Source of the DNA: Corallococcus sp. AS-1-6
Lineage (GTDB): Bacteria > Myxococcota > Myxococcia > Myxococcales > Myxococcaceae
Direction: 5' to 3'
Length of the DNA: 64,000 nt
Assembly: GCF_020037015.1 (NCBI RefSeq)
Contig: NZ_JAIQDE010000022.1
Location: 99,647-163,646 of the forward strand
The notes beneath the pieces were generated by a model. That model was given only the letters and a program-made list of their open reading frames with translations, was not told where the DNA came from and did no database searches. The translations under genes and the position numbers were made by a program. The number at the start of each line of letters is the position of its first letter. Position 1 is the stretch's first letter. Shown in pieces: positions 18,357 to 26,455 of this stretch.

Positions 18357-19932
18357 CCATCAGCCGGCGCAGGTCCTCGTTCACGCGCACGAAGTGGGAG
18401 TTGCCCTTCTCGTCCTCCAGTTGCTTCCTGAGCGCGGGCAGGGACGCCTCGCGCAGCTTCTTCGCCGCGCCGGGCGCGTCCGCCAGCCAGTCCACCGCCT
18501 GGATGAGCGTGGCGCGCGCCTCGGTGTCGCGCTCGTTGAGCCGGGCCGCCAGCGTGGGGCCCTGGTCCACCGCCCCGGAGCGCCCCAGCTCCAGCGCCGC
18601 GCGCTGCAACAGCGCCGCGTCCGCCTTGGGCAGCCGCTGCGACCAGCAGCCCGCGTCGCCACTGCACGCCTGCGCCGCCTCCAGCACCGCCCCATACCCC
18701 TGCAACTGCTCCGCGCGCTTCTTGCCCAGCGCCGCGGCATCCTGGCACCCGTCCTCGCCCGTCTCCTGGCAGTCCGCCGCCGTGCGCGCGGGCTCCGCCG
18801 CCGCCAGCTTCGCGAGCACCGGCTGCTCCCGCGCATCCCCCAGCAGCGCGATGCCCTTCACGGCGATCTCCCGCGCGTACCAGTCCCCGGTGCCCGCGGC
18901 CTTCTCCAGCGAGGGGAGCGCGTCCCGGCTGCCCAGCAGCGTCAGCGCCCGCACGTACGCGTCGCGCACCGTCGGATCCGGCTCGCCCACCAGCCCCGCC
19001 AGCGGCTTCACCGCCTCCTGCGCGCGCATCCTCCCGAGCGCGTCCGCCGCCTGCATCCGCACCAGCGCCTGGATTTGCGGATCCGAGTGCGTGAACGACA
19101 ACTGCTTCAACAGCGTGGGCACCGCGCGCTTCTCCCGCAGGTCGCCCAGCACCTGCGCGGCCTTCATCGGGTAGCTGGCCGGGTTCACCCCCTGCGCCTT
19201 CGCCCACGTCAGCAGCTCCGCGTCCTTGCCCTCCAGCACCGGCAGGAGCGCGTCCGCCGCGGGCGCGCCCAACTGGAACAGTGCGAAGCTGCTCTCCACG
19301 TAGAAGGACACGCCCCGGCGCTCCTTCGTCAGCGTGCGCATCAGCGCCGGCACCGCGCGGGGGTCTCCAATCTGCCCCAGCGCCTCGATGGCCTTCTTGT
19401 TGAGGAACGGCTCCGCGGCCTCGTCCGTCGCCAACTGGATGAGCGGCTCCACCGCCGGCTTCGCCCTCAGCGCGCCCAGCACCTGGATGGCCTCGATGCG
19501 CGTGTAGTTGTCCTTGCTGCGCAGCAAGGGCACCAGCGACGGCACCGCGCGCTCATCCCCAATCCGGCCCAGCGCCCCCACCACCGCCTTGTTCACCTGC
19601 TGCGCCGGCACGTCCGCCGCGCCAGGGTCCAGCGCCGCCGTCAGCGGCTCCAGCGACGTCGGGTGGTGCAGGTCCCCCAGCACCCGCGCCACCGCCGCCT
19701 TCACCTCCGGCCGGCGCTCCGAGGACAGCCTCGCGTGCAGGAAGGGCAGGAACTGTTCATTGGCGTTGCCGGACGTGCGCAGCGACTCAATCACTCGCAC
19801 CTTGTCGTCGGGGCGCTTCGCTCCCTCCAGACTGGACTGCCAGTACTCCGGCGTCTTGGGGTCCTCCTTCTTGCAACCCCCCAGGGCAAGGCAGGACACG
19901 GCCAGGGACAGGGCGACGAATGAGCGGGACAT
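18337..19932 (-). CDS. HEAT-repeat lipoprotein
   Basis: A 531-residue predicted lipoprotein. The N-terminal signal ends in lipobox LALGGC, followed by a Lys/Glu/Asp-rich mature start. The rest is a chain of HEAT-type helical pairs of about 30-35 residues, recognisable by recurring blocks such as VLGDL, ALGRIGDERAVPSLV, VLGALRAKPAVEPLI and ALGQIGDPRAVPALM. Such solenoids are protein-interaction scaffolds; here it should sit at the periplasmic face of a membrane. AGGAG precedes the ATG. It is divergent from a HAMP-like gene 103 bp away and tail-to-tail with the FUSC gene, with overlapping 3' ends. Confidence 0.87.
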   Translation of the reverse strand: MSRSFVALSLAVSCLALGGCKKEDPKTPEYWQSSLEGAKRPDDKVRVIESLRTSGNANEQFLPFLHARLSSERRPEVKAAVARVLGDLHHPTSLEPLTAALDPGAADVPAQQVNKAVVGALGRIGDERAVPSLVPLLRSKDNYTRIEAIQVLGALRAKPAVEPLIQLATDEAAEPFLNKKAIEALGQIGDPRAVPALMRTLTKERRGVSFYVESSFALFQLGAPAADALLPVLEGKDAELLTWAKAQGVNPASYPMKAAQVLGDLREKRAVPTLLKQLSFTHSDPQIQALVRMQAADALGRMRAQEAVKPLAGLVGEPDPTVRDAYVRALTLLGSRDALPSLEKAAGTGDWYAREIAVKGIALLGDAREQPVLAKLAAAEPARTAADCQETGEDGCQDAAALGKKRAEQLQGYGAVLEAAQACSGDAGCWSQRLPKADAALLQRAALELGRSGAVDQGPTLAARLNERDTEARATLIQAVDWLADAPGAAKKLREASLPALRKQLEDEKGNSHFVRVNEDLRRLMVKLERA

Positions 19933-20019
19933 GGGGCTCCTTTACGTCCGAACGTCTGGGCTTCCGTCGGGTGTAGACCTGTCCACACGAAGGACGCAAA
20001 CCTCCCCCACCTCCTGGGG

Positions 20020-20025
20020 TACGCT
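20020..20025 (+). promoter_or_regulatory. TANNNT (-10-like) element 10 nt before ATG
   Basis: TACGCT lies 10 nt before the ATG at 20036, which has no Shine-Dalgarno sequence. It is one of several such elements in the window and is consistent with a leaderless transcript. Confidence 0.4.
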
Positions 20026-20035
20026 GGTCAACGAC

Positions 20036-20626
20036 ATGGCCCCTGCCGAAGACAGTCGTAACGCGTCGCGTCCGACCATCGTGCGCCGGACGTACCTGCT
20101 CGACCGAGAATTCCAGCTCAAATACATCCTGCTGCTCACCGGCATGGGCGCCGGCAGCATGCTGCTGTTCGGCGTGCTGTCGCAGCAGGTGCACCGGATG
20201 TCCGCCGAAGGGGGCCTGTCCGGCGAGGAGACGCTCTGGTGGCTCACCGGCGTGGCCACCGTGGGCCTGGGCATCGCGCTCGGGCTGTTCGGGCTGCTCT
20301 TCACGCACCGTGTGGCGGGCCCCGTCCACGTGATGAGCCTCTACGTCGCGGCGCTCGCGGCGGGCCGCTATCCGCGCCTGCGTCCGCTGCGGCGCAAGGA
20401 CGAGCTGCGCGCCTTCTTCGCGCGCTTCAGCGAGGCGGTGGACCGCATCCGCCAGCGCGAGGCGGACGAGGCGCTGGCGCTGGAGAAGGCGCTGGACGTG
20501 CTCAAGGACGTGGCCACCACCCCCGAGGCGCGCGAGGCCCTGTCCACGCTGGAGGCGCTGCGCGCGCGCAAGCGCCAGGCGGTGGACACCTCCGCGCCGC
20601 CCGCCACCTTCAAGTCCGTGGCCTGA
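20036..20626 (+). CDS. Two-TM protein with HAMP-like segment
   Basis: A 196-residue inner-membrane protein with two transmembrane helices (about residues 30-50 and 75-98). The cytoplasmic part starts with a HAMP-like block containing RVAGPVHVMS and a heptad-like helix with FARFSEAVDRIRQRE. The N terminus carries a basic RTYLLDREFQLKY motif. There is no output kinase or receptor domain, so it may transmit or dampen a membrane signal. Its stop is 34 bp upstream of fmt on the same strand, so it may be co-transcribed with it. The function is not established. Confidence 0.8.
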   Translation: MAPAEDSRNASRPTIVRRTYLLDREFQLKYILLLTGMGAGSMLLFGVLSQQVHRMSAEGGLSGEETLWWLTGVATVGLGIALGLFGLLFTHRVAGPVHVMSLYVAALAAGRYPRLRPLRRKDELRAFFARFSEAVDRIRQREADEALALEKALDVLKDVATTPEAREALSTLEALRARKRQAVDTSAPPATFKSVA

Positions 20627-20660
20627 CGCCATTCCTTCTTCCACACGGGATTTCCCTCAC

Positions 20661-21599
20661 ATGAGCAGCCGACCCCGCATCGTCTTCATGGGCACGCCCG
20701 AGTTCGCCGTGGCCTCGCTGGAGGCCTGCTTCGACGTGGGCGACGTCGTGGCCGTCGTCACCCAGCCGGACAAGCCCAAGGGCCGGGGCAACGCCGTCAC
20801 CGCGCCGCCCGTGAAGGAGCGCGCCCTGGAGAAGGGCATCCCCGTGCTCCAGCCGCAGAAGCTGCGCACGCCGCCGTTCTCCGAGGAGCTGCGCCAGTAC
20901 GCCCCCGACGTCTGCGTGGTGACGGCGTACGGAAAGATCCTCCCCAAGGACCTGCTGGCGCTGCCCGCGAAGGGCTGCGTGAACGTGCACGCGTCGCTGC
21001 TGCCGCGCTTCCGGGGCGCCGCGCCCATCCAGTGGGCGATTGAACACGGCGACAGCGAGACGGGCGTGTCGCTGATGGTGATGGATGAAGGCCTGGACAC
21101 CGGCCCCGTGCTGGCGATGAAGCGGCTGCCCATCGCGCCGGATGAGACGAGCGCCACGCTGCACGCGAAGCTGTCCGCGCTGGGCGGCGACATCCTGCGC
21201 GAGTCCCTGCCGCGCTACCTGAACGGCGAGCTGACGCCCCGGCCGCAGCCCTCCGAGGGCATGGTGCTGGCGCCCATCATCGACAAGGAGAACGGCAAGC
21301 TGGACTTCACGAAGCGCGCGGTGGAGCTGGACCGCCGCCTGCGCGCCTTCACGCCGTGGCCCGGCGCGTACACGCTCCTGGGGGGCAAGGTCTTCAAGGT
21401 GCACCGGATGCGGGCCGCGGAAGGGAAGGGCGCGCCCGGCACGGTGCTGTCCGCGGGGCCGGAGGGCATCGAGGTCGCCTGTGGCGAGGGCTCGGTCGTC
21501 TTCCTGGACGTCCAGCCGGAGGGCAAGCGGGTGATGCGCGCGGCGGACTTCCTCTCCGGCCACAGATTGCAGCCGGGCAGTCAGCCGTTCACGTCTTGA
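20661..21599 (+). CDS. fmt: Methionyl-tRNA formyltransferase
   Basis: Transfers a formyl group from 10-formyl-THF to initiator Met-tRNA in the cytoplasm. At 312 residues it has the normal family length. The N-terminal Rossmann-type domain opens RIVFMGTPEFAV. Catalytic Asn and His occur in NVHASLLPRFRGAAPIQ and the catalytic Asp in MDEGLDTGPVL. The C-terminal OB-like domain is complete. It is followed 49 bp later by a degenerate AroQ-fold gene and then rsmB, giving a translation-related cluster. The deformylase gene (def) is 40 kb away rather than adjacent as in many bacteria. Confidence 0.97.
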   Translation: MSSRPRIVFMGTPEFAVASLEACFDVGDVVAVVTQPDKPKGRGNAVTAPPVKERALEKGIPVLQPQKLRTPPFSEELRQYAPDVCVVTAYGKILPKDLLALPAKGCVNVHASLLPRFRGAAPIQWAIEHGDSETGVSLMVMDEGLDTGPVLAMKRLPIAPDETSATLHAKLSALGGDILRESLPRYLNGELTPRPQPSEGMVLAPIIDKENGKLDFTKRAVELDRRLRAFTPWPGAYTLLGGKVFKVHRMRAAEGKGAPGTVLSAGPEGIEVACGEGSVVFLDVQPEGKRVMRAADFLSGHRLQPGSQPFTS

Positions 21600-21648
21600 G
21601 CGCGCCGCCGGGCGCCATGTGGAATCCTCGCGTCATGGAGTCGTACGG

Positions 21649-22605
21649 ATGGGCATGAAGCTGCTGGTGTTGCACGGGCCGAACCTCAACCTCCTGGGCG
21701 AGCGCGAGGACGTCGCGGGGGGGCGCCTGACGGACCTGGACGCGGCCCTGCGCGCGAAGGCGAAGGCGCTGGGACTGACGCTGACCATCGTCCAGTCCAA
21801 CCACGAGGGCGTCCTCATCGACACGATCCACGCCGAGCGCAAGAACGTGGAGGGCATCCTCATCAACCCGGCGGGGTACTTCACGTCCTACGCGCTGAAG
21901 GAGGCGCTGGAGGCGGTGGGGCTGCCCGCCATTGAGGTCCTGCTCAAGCCGCCCGCCCGCGAGTCCGTGGTGGCGGAGGCGTGCGCCATGCAGGTGCTGG
22001 GGCTGCACGGCTTCGACCCGTACATCCAGGCCCTGGAGACCTTCGCGAGCGGCATCTTCCACCCCGCCATCCCCGGGCCGGTGAAGACGCTGGGCCGCCG
22101 CAAGAAGGGCGCCGACGCGGACGACGACTCCCGCCCGAAGCCCAAGCTGGTGGGCCGCGTGCACCCGCTCAAGAAGGACGACGCGCCGGAGCCCACGCCG
22201 CTGGCCGCGCCCGCGCGCTCGCTGCGGCGCACGGCGGAGGCCGGGGGCCCGCTGAAGACGCTGGGCCGCAAGTCCGTGCCCACGGTGGTGAAGGCGGACG
22301 GCAAGCCGGGCAAGACGCTGGGGCGCGCGGCGAAGGGCGGCGCCACGCCCGCGTCGGACCTGCTCACCCGGGCGCTCGTGCGCCAGAAGATCGCGGACCG
22401 GCTGGCCGGACGGCTCAGTGAAGCGGAGCTGGCCACCTGGGCCCGCGCGAAGTATCAGCAGGTCCAGCGTGGTGAACCGGCGGAGAGCGGCCACCGCGAG
22501 CTCCTGGAGGACAGCCTCCAGAGCCTGACCCTGTCCCATCTGCCCGCGACGCGGATGTCGGACGAGCAACTGGTGGACCTGATGACCCGGCTGGAAGAAG
22601 GATGA
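21649..22605 (+). CDS. Degenerate type II 3-dehydroquinase-fold protein with KTLGR repeats
   Basis: A 318-residue protein. Residues 3-135 align with type II dehydroquinase (AroQ): GPNLNLLGERE, QSNHEGVLIDTIH, INPAGY and PAIEVLLKPPARE. Two catalytic positions are changed: the Tyr of the usual xYG is Ala (A23) and the His of EVH is Leu (L98); the THTS segment is also lost. Asn12, Arg19, the INP Asn and Arg108 equivalents remain. The protein is therefore probably not a functional dehydroquinase. A disordered linker has three KTLGR motifs plus a related LVGR (from residue 146 to about 230), then a helical C-terminal domain. GGAG lies 8 nt before the ATG. It overlaps rsmB by ATGA. Confidence 0.88.
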   Translation: MGMKLLVLHGPNLNLLGEREDVAGGRLTDLDAALRAKAKALGLTLTIVQSNHEGVLIDTIHAERKNVEGILINPAGYFTSYALKEALEAVGLPAIEVLLKPPARESVVAEACAMQVLGLHGFDPYIQALETFASGIFHPAIPGPVKTLGRRKKGADADDDSRPKPKLVGRVHPLKKDDAPEPTPLAAPARSLRRTAEAGGPLKTLGRKSVPTVVKADGKPGKTLGRAAKGGATPASDLLTRALVRQKIADRLAGRLSEAELATWARAKYQQVQRGEPAESGHRELLEDSLQSLTLSHLPATRMSDEQLVDLMTRLEEG

Positions 22606-23918
22606 ACGCCCGTATCCTCGCCATCAACATCCTCGCGCGCGTGCGCGCCACGGATGCCTACCTCAACGTGGTGCTGGACACGGTCCTGTCGGAGACGCCG
22701 CCCAAGGACCCCCGCGACGCGGCGCTCGTCACCGAGCTGACCTACGGCGCCACCCGCCGGCAGCTCGCGCTGGACTACGCCATCACCCGCTTCGCGGACC
22801 GCAAGCTGGACGCGCTGGAGGACAAGGTCCTGGCCGCCCTGCGCGTGGGCGCCTACCAGCTCTTCCACACCCGCGTGCCCGCGCGCGCCGCCGTGGCGGA
22901 GACGGTCCAGGCCCTCAAGGACGTGGGGCTCGCGCGCGCGGCGGGCTTCGTCAACGCCATCCTGCGCAAGCTGTCCGAGCTGCCCTCGCCGCCCTTGCCC
23001 TCCCAGAAGGACCCGGTGGAGTACCTGTCCGTGCGCGAGAGCCACCCGCGCTGGCTGGTGGAGCGGTGGATCCGCCAGTTCGGCCGCGAGCGCGCGGAAG
23101 CGATGCTCGTCGCCAACAACACGCCGCCCGCCGTCGTCATCCGCGCCAACAGCGCCAGGGTGACGCGCGACGCGCTGCTCGCGCAGTTGAAGGACGTGGG
23201 CGTGGACGCGCGCGCCACGGAGGCCTCGCCCGTGGGCATCATCCTGCCCTCCGTGGGCCGCGTGGAGGACGTGTACGGCTACTCCGAGGGGCTGTGGCAG
23301 GTGCAGGACGAGGCCGCGCAGTTGGTGGGCGTCTACGGCGCCATCCCGGAGACGGCGCGCGTGCTGGACGCGTGCGCGGCGCCGGGCGGCAAGGCCTGTC
23401 ACCAGGCGGAAGGCCACGACGTCGTCGCGGTGGACCTGCACGCCAACAAGCTGCGGAAGATTGAGGCCGAGGCCCGGCGCCTGGGGCTGTCCGGCCGCCT
23501 GAAGGCCTACGCGCACGACGCCTCCGAGCCGTTCCCGGAGAGCTGGGGCGAGTTCCACGCGGTGGTGGTGGACGCGCCGTGCTCCGGGCTGGGCACGCTG
23601 CGCCGGCACCCGGAGCTGAGATACCGCCGCAAGGAGGAGGACGTGGCCCGGCTGGCCACGCTCCAGCGGCGCATCCTGGAGAACTGCCAGGAGGCGGTGC
23701 CGCCCGGCGGCCTGCTCGTCTACGCCGTCTGCACGCCGGAGCCGCAGGAGGGGCAGGACCAGGTGGACATGTTCCTGCGCAGCCACCCGGAGTGGACGGC
23801 CGAGCCGCCCGTGCTGCCCGGCCTCAAGCTGCCGCTCGCGCAGGCCTGGCTGCGCACGCTGCCCGGGCCGGAGGGCTACGACGGCTTCTTCGCGGCCCGG
23901 CTGCGAAAGCTCTACTGA
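22602..23918 (+). CDS. rsmB: 16S rRNA (cytosine-967) m5C methyltransferase, RsmB-like
   Basis: A SAM-dependent rRNA methyltransferase of 438 residues. An N-terminal NusB-like helical domain (residues 1-135) precedes a Rossmann methyltransferase domain. Visible motifs are the SAM loop DACAAPGGKACH, the motif IV DAPCSGLGTLRRHPELRYRR, and the motif VI Cys in VYAVCTPEP. Its start overlaps the preceding stop (ATGA, 22602-22605), so translation is coupled to the AroQ-like gene. Convergent with a LysR gene 15 bp downstream. The exact target site is by family analogy. Confidence 0.94.
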   Translation: MNARILAINILARVRATDAYLNVVLDTVLSETPPKDPRDAALVTELTYGATRRQLALDYAITRFADRKLDALEDKVLAALRVGAYQLFHTRVPARAAVAETVQALKDVGLARAAGFVNAILRKLSELPSPPLPSQKDPVEYLSVRESHPRWLVERWIRQFGRERAEAMLVANNTPPAVVIRANSARVTRDALLAQLKDVGVDARATEASPVGIILPSVGRVEDVYGYSEGLWQVQDEAAQLVGVYGAIPETARVLDACAAPGGKACHQAEGHDVVAVDLHANKLRKIEAEARRLGLSGRLKAYAHDASEPFPESWGEFHAVVVDAPCSGLGTLRRHPELRYRRKEEDVARLATLQRRILENCQEAVPPGGLLVYAVCTPEPQEGQDQVDMFLRSHPEWTAEPPVLPGLKLPLAQAWLRTLPGPEGYDGFFAARLRKLY

Positions 23919-23933
23919 AGCGCCGCCGGGGCT

Positions 23934-24833
23934 TCAGTCGTCCTGCGGAATCTGGGCGGCCTGCTTGAAGGCCTCCAGCACCGCGGCGGACGCGCGGTCC
24001 AGGTACTTGCCCTTGCGGATGAGCAGGCCGATGGGGCGCGACACCGGCCCCTCCGCGAAGGGCTTCGCCACCAGCGAGCCGCCCTTGATCTCCGCGTGGG
24101 CCGTGGCGATGGGGAGGATGGCCACGCCCAGGCCCATCTCCACCGCGCGCTTGATGGTCTCCACGTTGTCCATCTCCATCACCGGCGTGATGTCGATGTT
24201 CTTCTCGCGGAACAGGCGGTCCAACGCCTTGCGCGTGGGAGCTTCCCGGTCGAAGGCGATGAAGGGCACGCCCGACAGCGCGGTGAGGCTCACCTTCGCC
24301 TTGCTGGCGAACGCGTGGTTGGTCGCGCAGACCACCGCCAGCTTGTCGTCGCGGAAGGGCAGGATGTCCACGCCCGCGCGCGGCTGCGGATAGGCCACGA
24401 TGCCAATCTCCGCCGCGCCCAGAATCACATCGTCGTAGACCTGATCATTGCGCCGGTAGTTCAGGCGCATGTTGACCTTGGGGTGCGTCTTCAGGAGCTG
24501 CTTCTGCACCACGTTCAGCTCGTGCAGACCCACCGAGTAGATGGTGGACACGGTGGTCGCGCCCTGGACCTCCGTGGCCTGCTCGCGGATCTCCTGCTCC
24601 ACCTCCGCGAAGCGCGCCAATATCTCCTTGCAGCCCCGGAACAGGCGCTCGCCCGCCGGCGTGGGCGTCACCTGCCGCGCGCTGCGCGAGAGCAGCTTCT
24701 GCTCGTAGCGGTTCTCCAGCGCGCGAATCTGCTGGCTCACCGCCGACTGGGTCACGTGATTGAGCTGCGCCGCGCGCGAAAACGAGCCCGTCTCGACCAC
24801 GTCACAGAACATCTTCAACGATTCGAGCTGCAT
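23934..24833 (-). CDS. LysR-family transcriptional regulator
   Basis: A 299-residue LTTR. The N-terminal winged helix contains GSFSRAAQLNHVTQSAVSQQIRAL in two overlapping helices. The C-terminal periplasmic-binding-protein-like effector domain (about residues 90-290) resembles CysB/CbbR-type regulators; the ligand is unknown. The start is the ATG at 24833, preceded by TAGGAGA. The next gene upstream lies on the same strand, so the regulated target is not obvious from adjacency. Autoregulation through the AT-rich gap is likely by family habit. Confidence 0.93.
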   Translation of the reverse strand: MQLESLKMFCDVVETGSFSRAAQLNHVTQSAVSQQIRALENRYEQKLLSRSARQVTPTPAGERLFRGCKEILARFAEVEQEIREQATEVQGATTVSTIYSVGLHELNVVQKQLLKTHPKVNMRLNYRRNDQVYDDVILGAAEIGIVAYPQPRAGVDILPFRDDKLAVVCATNHAFASKAKVSLTALSGVPFIAFDREAPTRKALDRLFREKNIDITPVMEMDNVETIKRAVEMGLGVAILPIATAHAEIKGGSLVAKPFAEGPVSRPIGLLIRKGKYLDRASAAVLEAFKQAAQIPQDD

Positions 24834-24859
24834 GGGGCGTCTCCTACCCTCAAACCTAA

Positions 24860-24870
24860 TGGCCGGGCCA
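24860..24870. promoter_or_regulatory. 11-bp palindrome upstream of LysR gene
   Basis: TGGCCGGGCCA is symmetric about its central G and sits 26 bp before the lysR-type ATG, within an AT-rich stretch (24855-24895) that is unusual for this genome. It could be an autoregulatory site or part of the promoter. Confidence 0.3.
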
Positions 24871-24961
24871 GTAGTAATTAGTTGACCTACCCCGCATGCG
24901 AAAATGGCCTACAGGGAAAAGTGCCCGGCTGCTTGCGCGCCGCGGCGGAATCCTTGGGCTC

Positions 24962-25258
24962 TCAACCGCTGGAGTCATGGCCGTCCTCGGGTGGACGCGG
25001 GCGGGTGAGGGCGAAGAGCGCGGCGCCCAGGGCGACGAGTGCTCCGCCAGAGAGCGTCTGCACGCGGCCCAGGTCGCGGTCCGTCTCATGGAGGAGCTGG
25101 CACTCCTGCGGGGACAGGTGGGCGCAGTCCGCGGGGGCGAAGAGGGCCCTCGCGCCCAGCCCGAGCAGCCCCACGCCGCCCAGCATGAGGCCGGCGATGC
25201 CCCCGAGCGCCGCGGCGCGCAGGACGGAGGCACCCCGGTGCGAGGGCAGGGAGGTCAT
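24962..25258 (-). CDS. Small two-helix membrane protein
   Basis: A 98-residue predicted membrane protein with two Gly/Ala/Leu-rich hydrophobic segments (about residues 14-38 and 70-85), separated by a short loop with Cys residues in DCAHLSPQECQLLHE, and a polar acidic tail. Function unknown. Evidence for coding is moderate: the hydrophobic layout is coherent and G/C third positions are high, but no clear Shine-Dalgarno sequence precedes the ATG at 25258 and the ORF extends upstream. If it is not real, 24834-25331 is non-coding. Confidence 0.5.
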   Translation of the reverse strand: MTSLPSHRGASVLRAAALGGIAGLMLGGVGLLGLGARALFAPADCAHLSPQECQLLHETDRDLGRVQTLSGGALVALGAALFALTRPRPPEDGHDSSG

Positions 25259-25317
25259 GGACCGGGAGGCGTAGCACCGTCCCGGGCCGGAGGGGACAGG
25301 GGAGGGTGTCCCGGGCG

Positions 25318-25323
25318 TATGCT
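25318..25323 (+). promoter_or_regulatory. TANNNT (-10-like) element 8 nt before ATG
   Basis: TATGCT followed by tccggacc and then the ATG at 25332. The same hexamer and spacing, with a similar linker, occurs before the SDR gene at 36677. No Shine-Dalgarno sequence at normal spacing. Confidence 0.4.
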
Positions 25324-25331
25324 TCCGGACC

Positions 25332-26441
25332 ATGCGAATCCTGTATGGGGTCGTCGGCGAAGGGATGGGCCACGCCACGCGCTCGCGCGTGCTGCTGGAG
25401 GCGCTGACGAAGGAGCACGAGGTCCACATCGTGGTGTCCGGGCGGGCGCAGCACTACCTGGCCCAGCGCTTCCAGAACGTGCACGGCATCTGGGGGCTCA
25501 CCATCGCCTACGAAGGCAACTCGGTGAAGAAGTGGCAGACGGTGCTGCAGAACCTGCAGGGCGCCGTGAAGGGCTGGCCGCAGAACGTGCGCCAGTACTT
25601 CGACCTGGTGGAGGGCTTCAAGCCGGACGTGGTGGTGAGCGACTTCGAGACGTTCAGCTACCTGTTCGCGAAGAACCACCGGCTGCCCGTCATCAGCGTG
25701 GACAACATGCAGGTCATCAACCGCTGTCAGCACGACCCGGCGCTGCTCGCGGGCCATGAAGAGAGCTTCGAGGCCACGCGCGCCATCGTGAAGGCGAAGC
25801 TGCCCGGGGCCTTCCACTACCTCATCACGTCGTTCTTCTACCCGCCCGTGCGCAAGCGCCGCACCACGCTGGCGCCGTCCATCCTCCGCCCCGAAATCCT
25901 GGCGGCGAAGCCGGAGGCCGGTGAGCACCTGCTCGTGTACCAGACGGCGACGACGAACACGCACCTGCCCGAAATCCTCAAGCAGTCCGGCGTGCCGTGC
26001 CGCGTGTATGGCCTGCGCCGCGACCTCAAGGAGGACGTGGTGGAGGGCAACCTCACCTACCGGCCCTTCAGCGAGGCGGGCTTCATCGACGATTTGCGCA
26101 CCGCGCGCGCGGTGGTGGCGGGCGGCGGCTACACGCTGATGAGCGAGGCCGTCTACCTGCACAAGCCCGTGCTCAGCATCCCCGTGGGAGGCCAGTTCGA
26201 GCAGGTGCTCAATGCCCTCTATCTGGAGAAGCTGGGGTACGGGATGTATGTGAAGGACTTGAGCCTGGACGCGCTGCGGACGTTCCTCGCCCGCGTGCCC
26301 GCCTGCGCGGAGGCCCTCAAGGGCTACGAGCAGGACGGGAACGTGAAGATGCTCACCGCTCTGAACGACCAGTTGGCGCAGGCCTACGAGCACCGCGGCC
26401 ACTGGCGCATGGAGCTGGCGGAGATGGACGGCAAGGCGTAG
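25332..26441 (+). CDS. Glycosyltransferase, MJ1255/GT28-like
   Basis: A 369-residue GT-B-fold enzyme of the MJ1255/VC2487 type, related to MurG-like UDP-sugar transferases. The N-terminal loop GEGMGHATRSR matches the acceptor-side Gly-rich motif. The C-terminal donor-binding region has ARAVVAGGGYTLMSEAVYLHKPVLSIP followed by QFEQVLNALYLEKLGYG. It probably transfers a sugar to a lipid or envelope acceptor at the cytoplasmic membrane face; the acceptor is unknown. It is convergent with an SDR gene 15 bp downstream. Confidence 0.9.
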   Translation: MRILYGVVGEGMGHATRSRVLLEALTKEHEVHIVVSGRAQHYLAQRFQNVHGIWGLTIAYEGNSVKKWQTVLQNLQGAVKGWPQNVRQYFDLVEGFKPDVVVSDFETFSYLFAKNHRLPVISVDNMQVINRCQHDPALLAGHEESFEATRAIVKAKLPGAFHYLITSFFYPPVRKRRTTLAPSILRPEILAAKPEAGEHLLVYQTATTNTHLPEILKQSGVPCRVYGLRRDLKEDVVEGNLTYRPFSEAGFIDDLRTARAVVAGGGYTLMSEAVYLHKPVLSIPVGGQFEQVLNALYLEKLGYGMYVKDLSLDALRTFLARVPACAEALKGYEQDGNVKMLTALNDQLAQAYEHRGHWRMELAEMDGKA

Positions 26442-26455
26442 CCGCCGCCTCCTCG

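Noticed and set aside
21649..22100. Standard aroQ annotation
   Set aside because: The fold is right, but catalytic Tyr and His are replaced, so the enzyme name would mislead.
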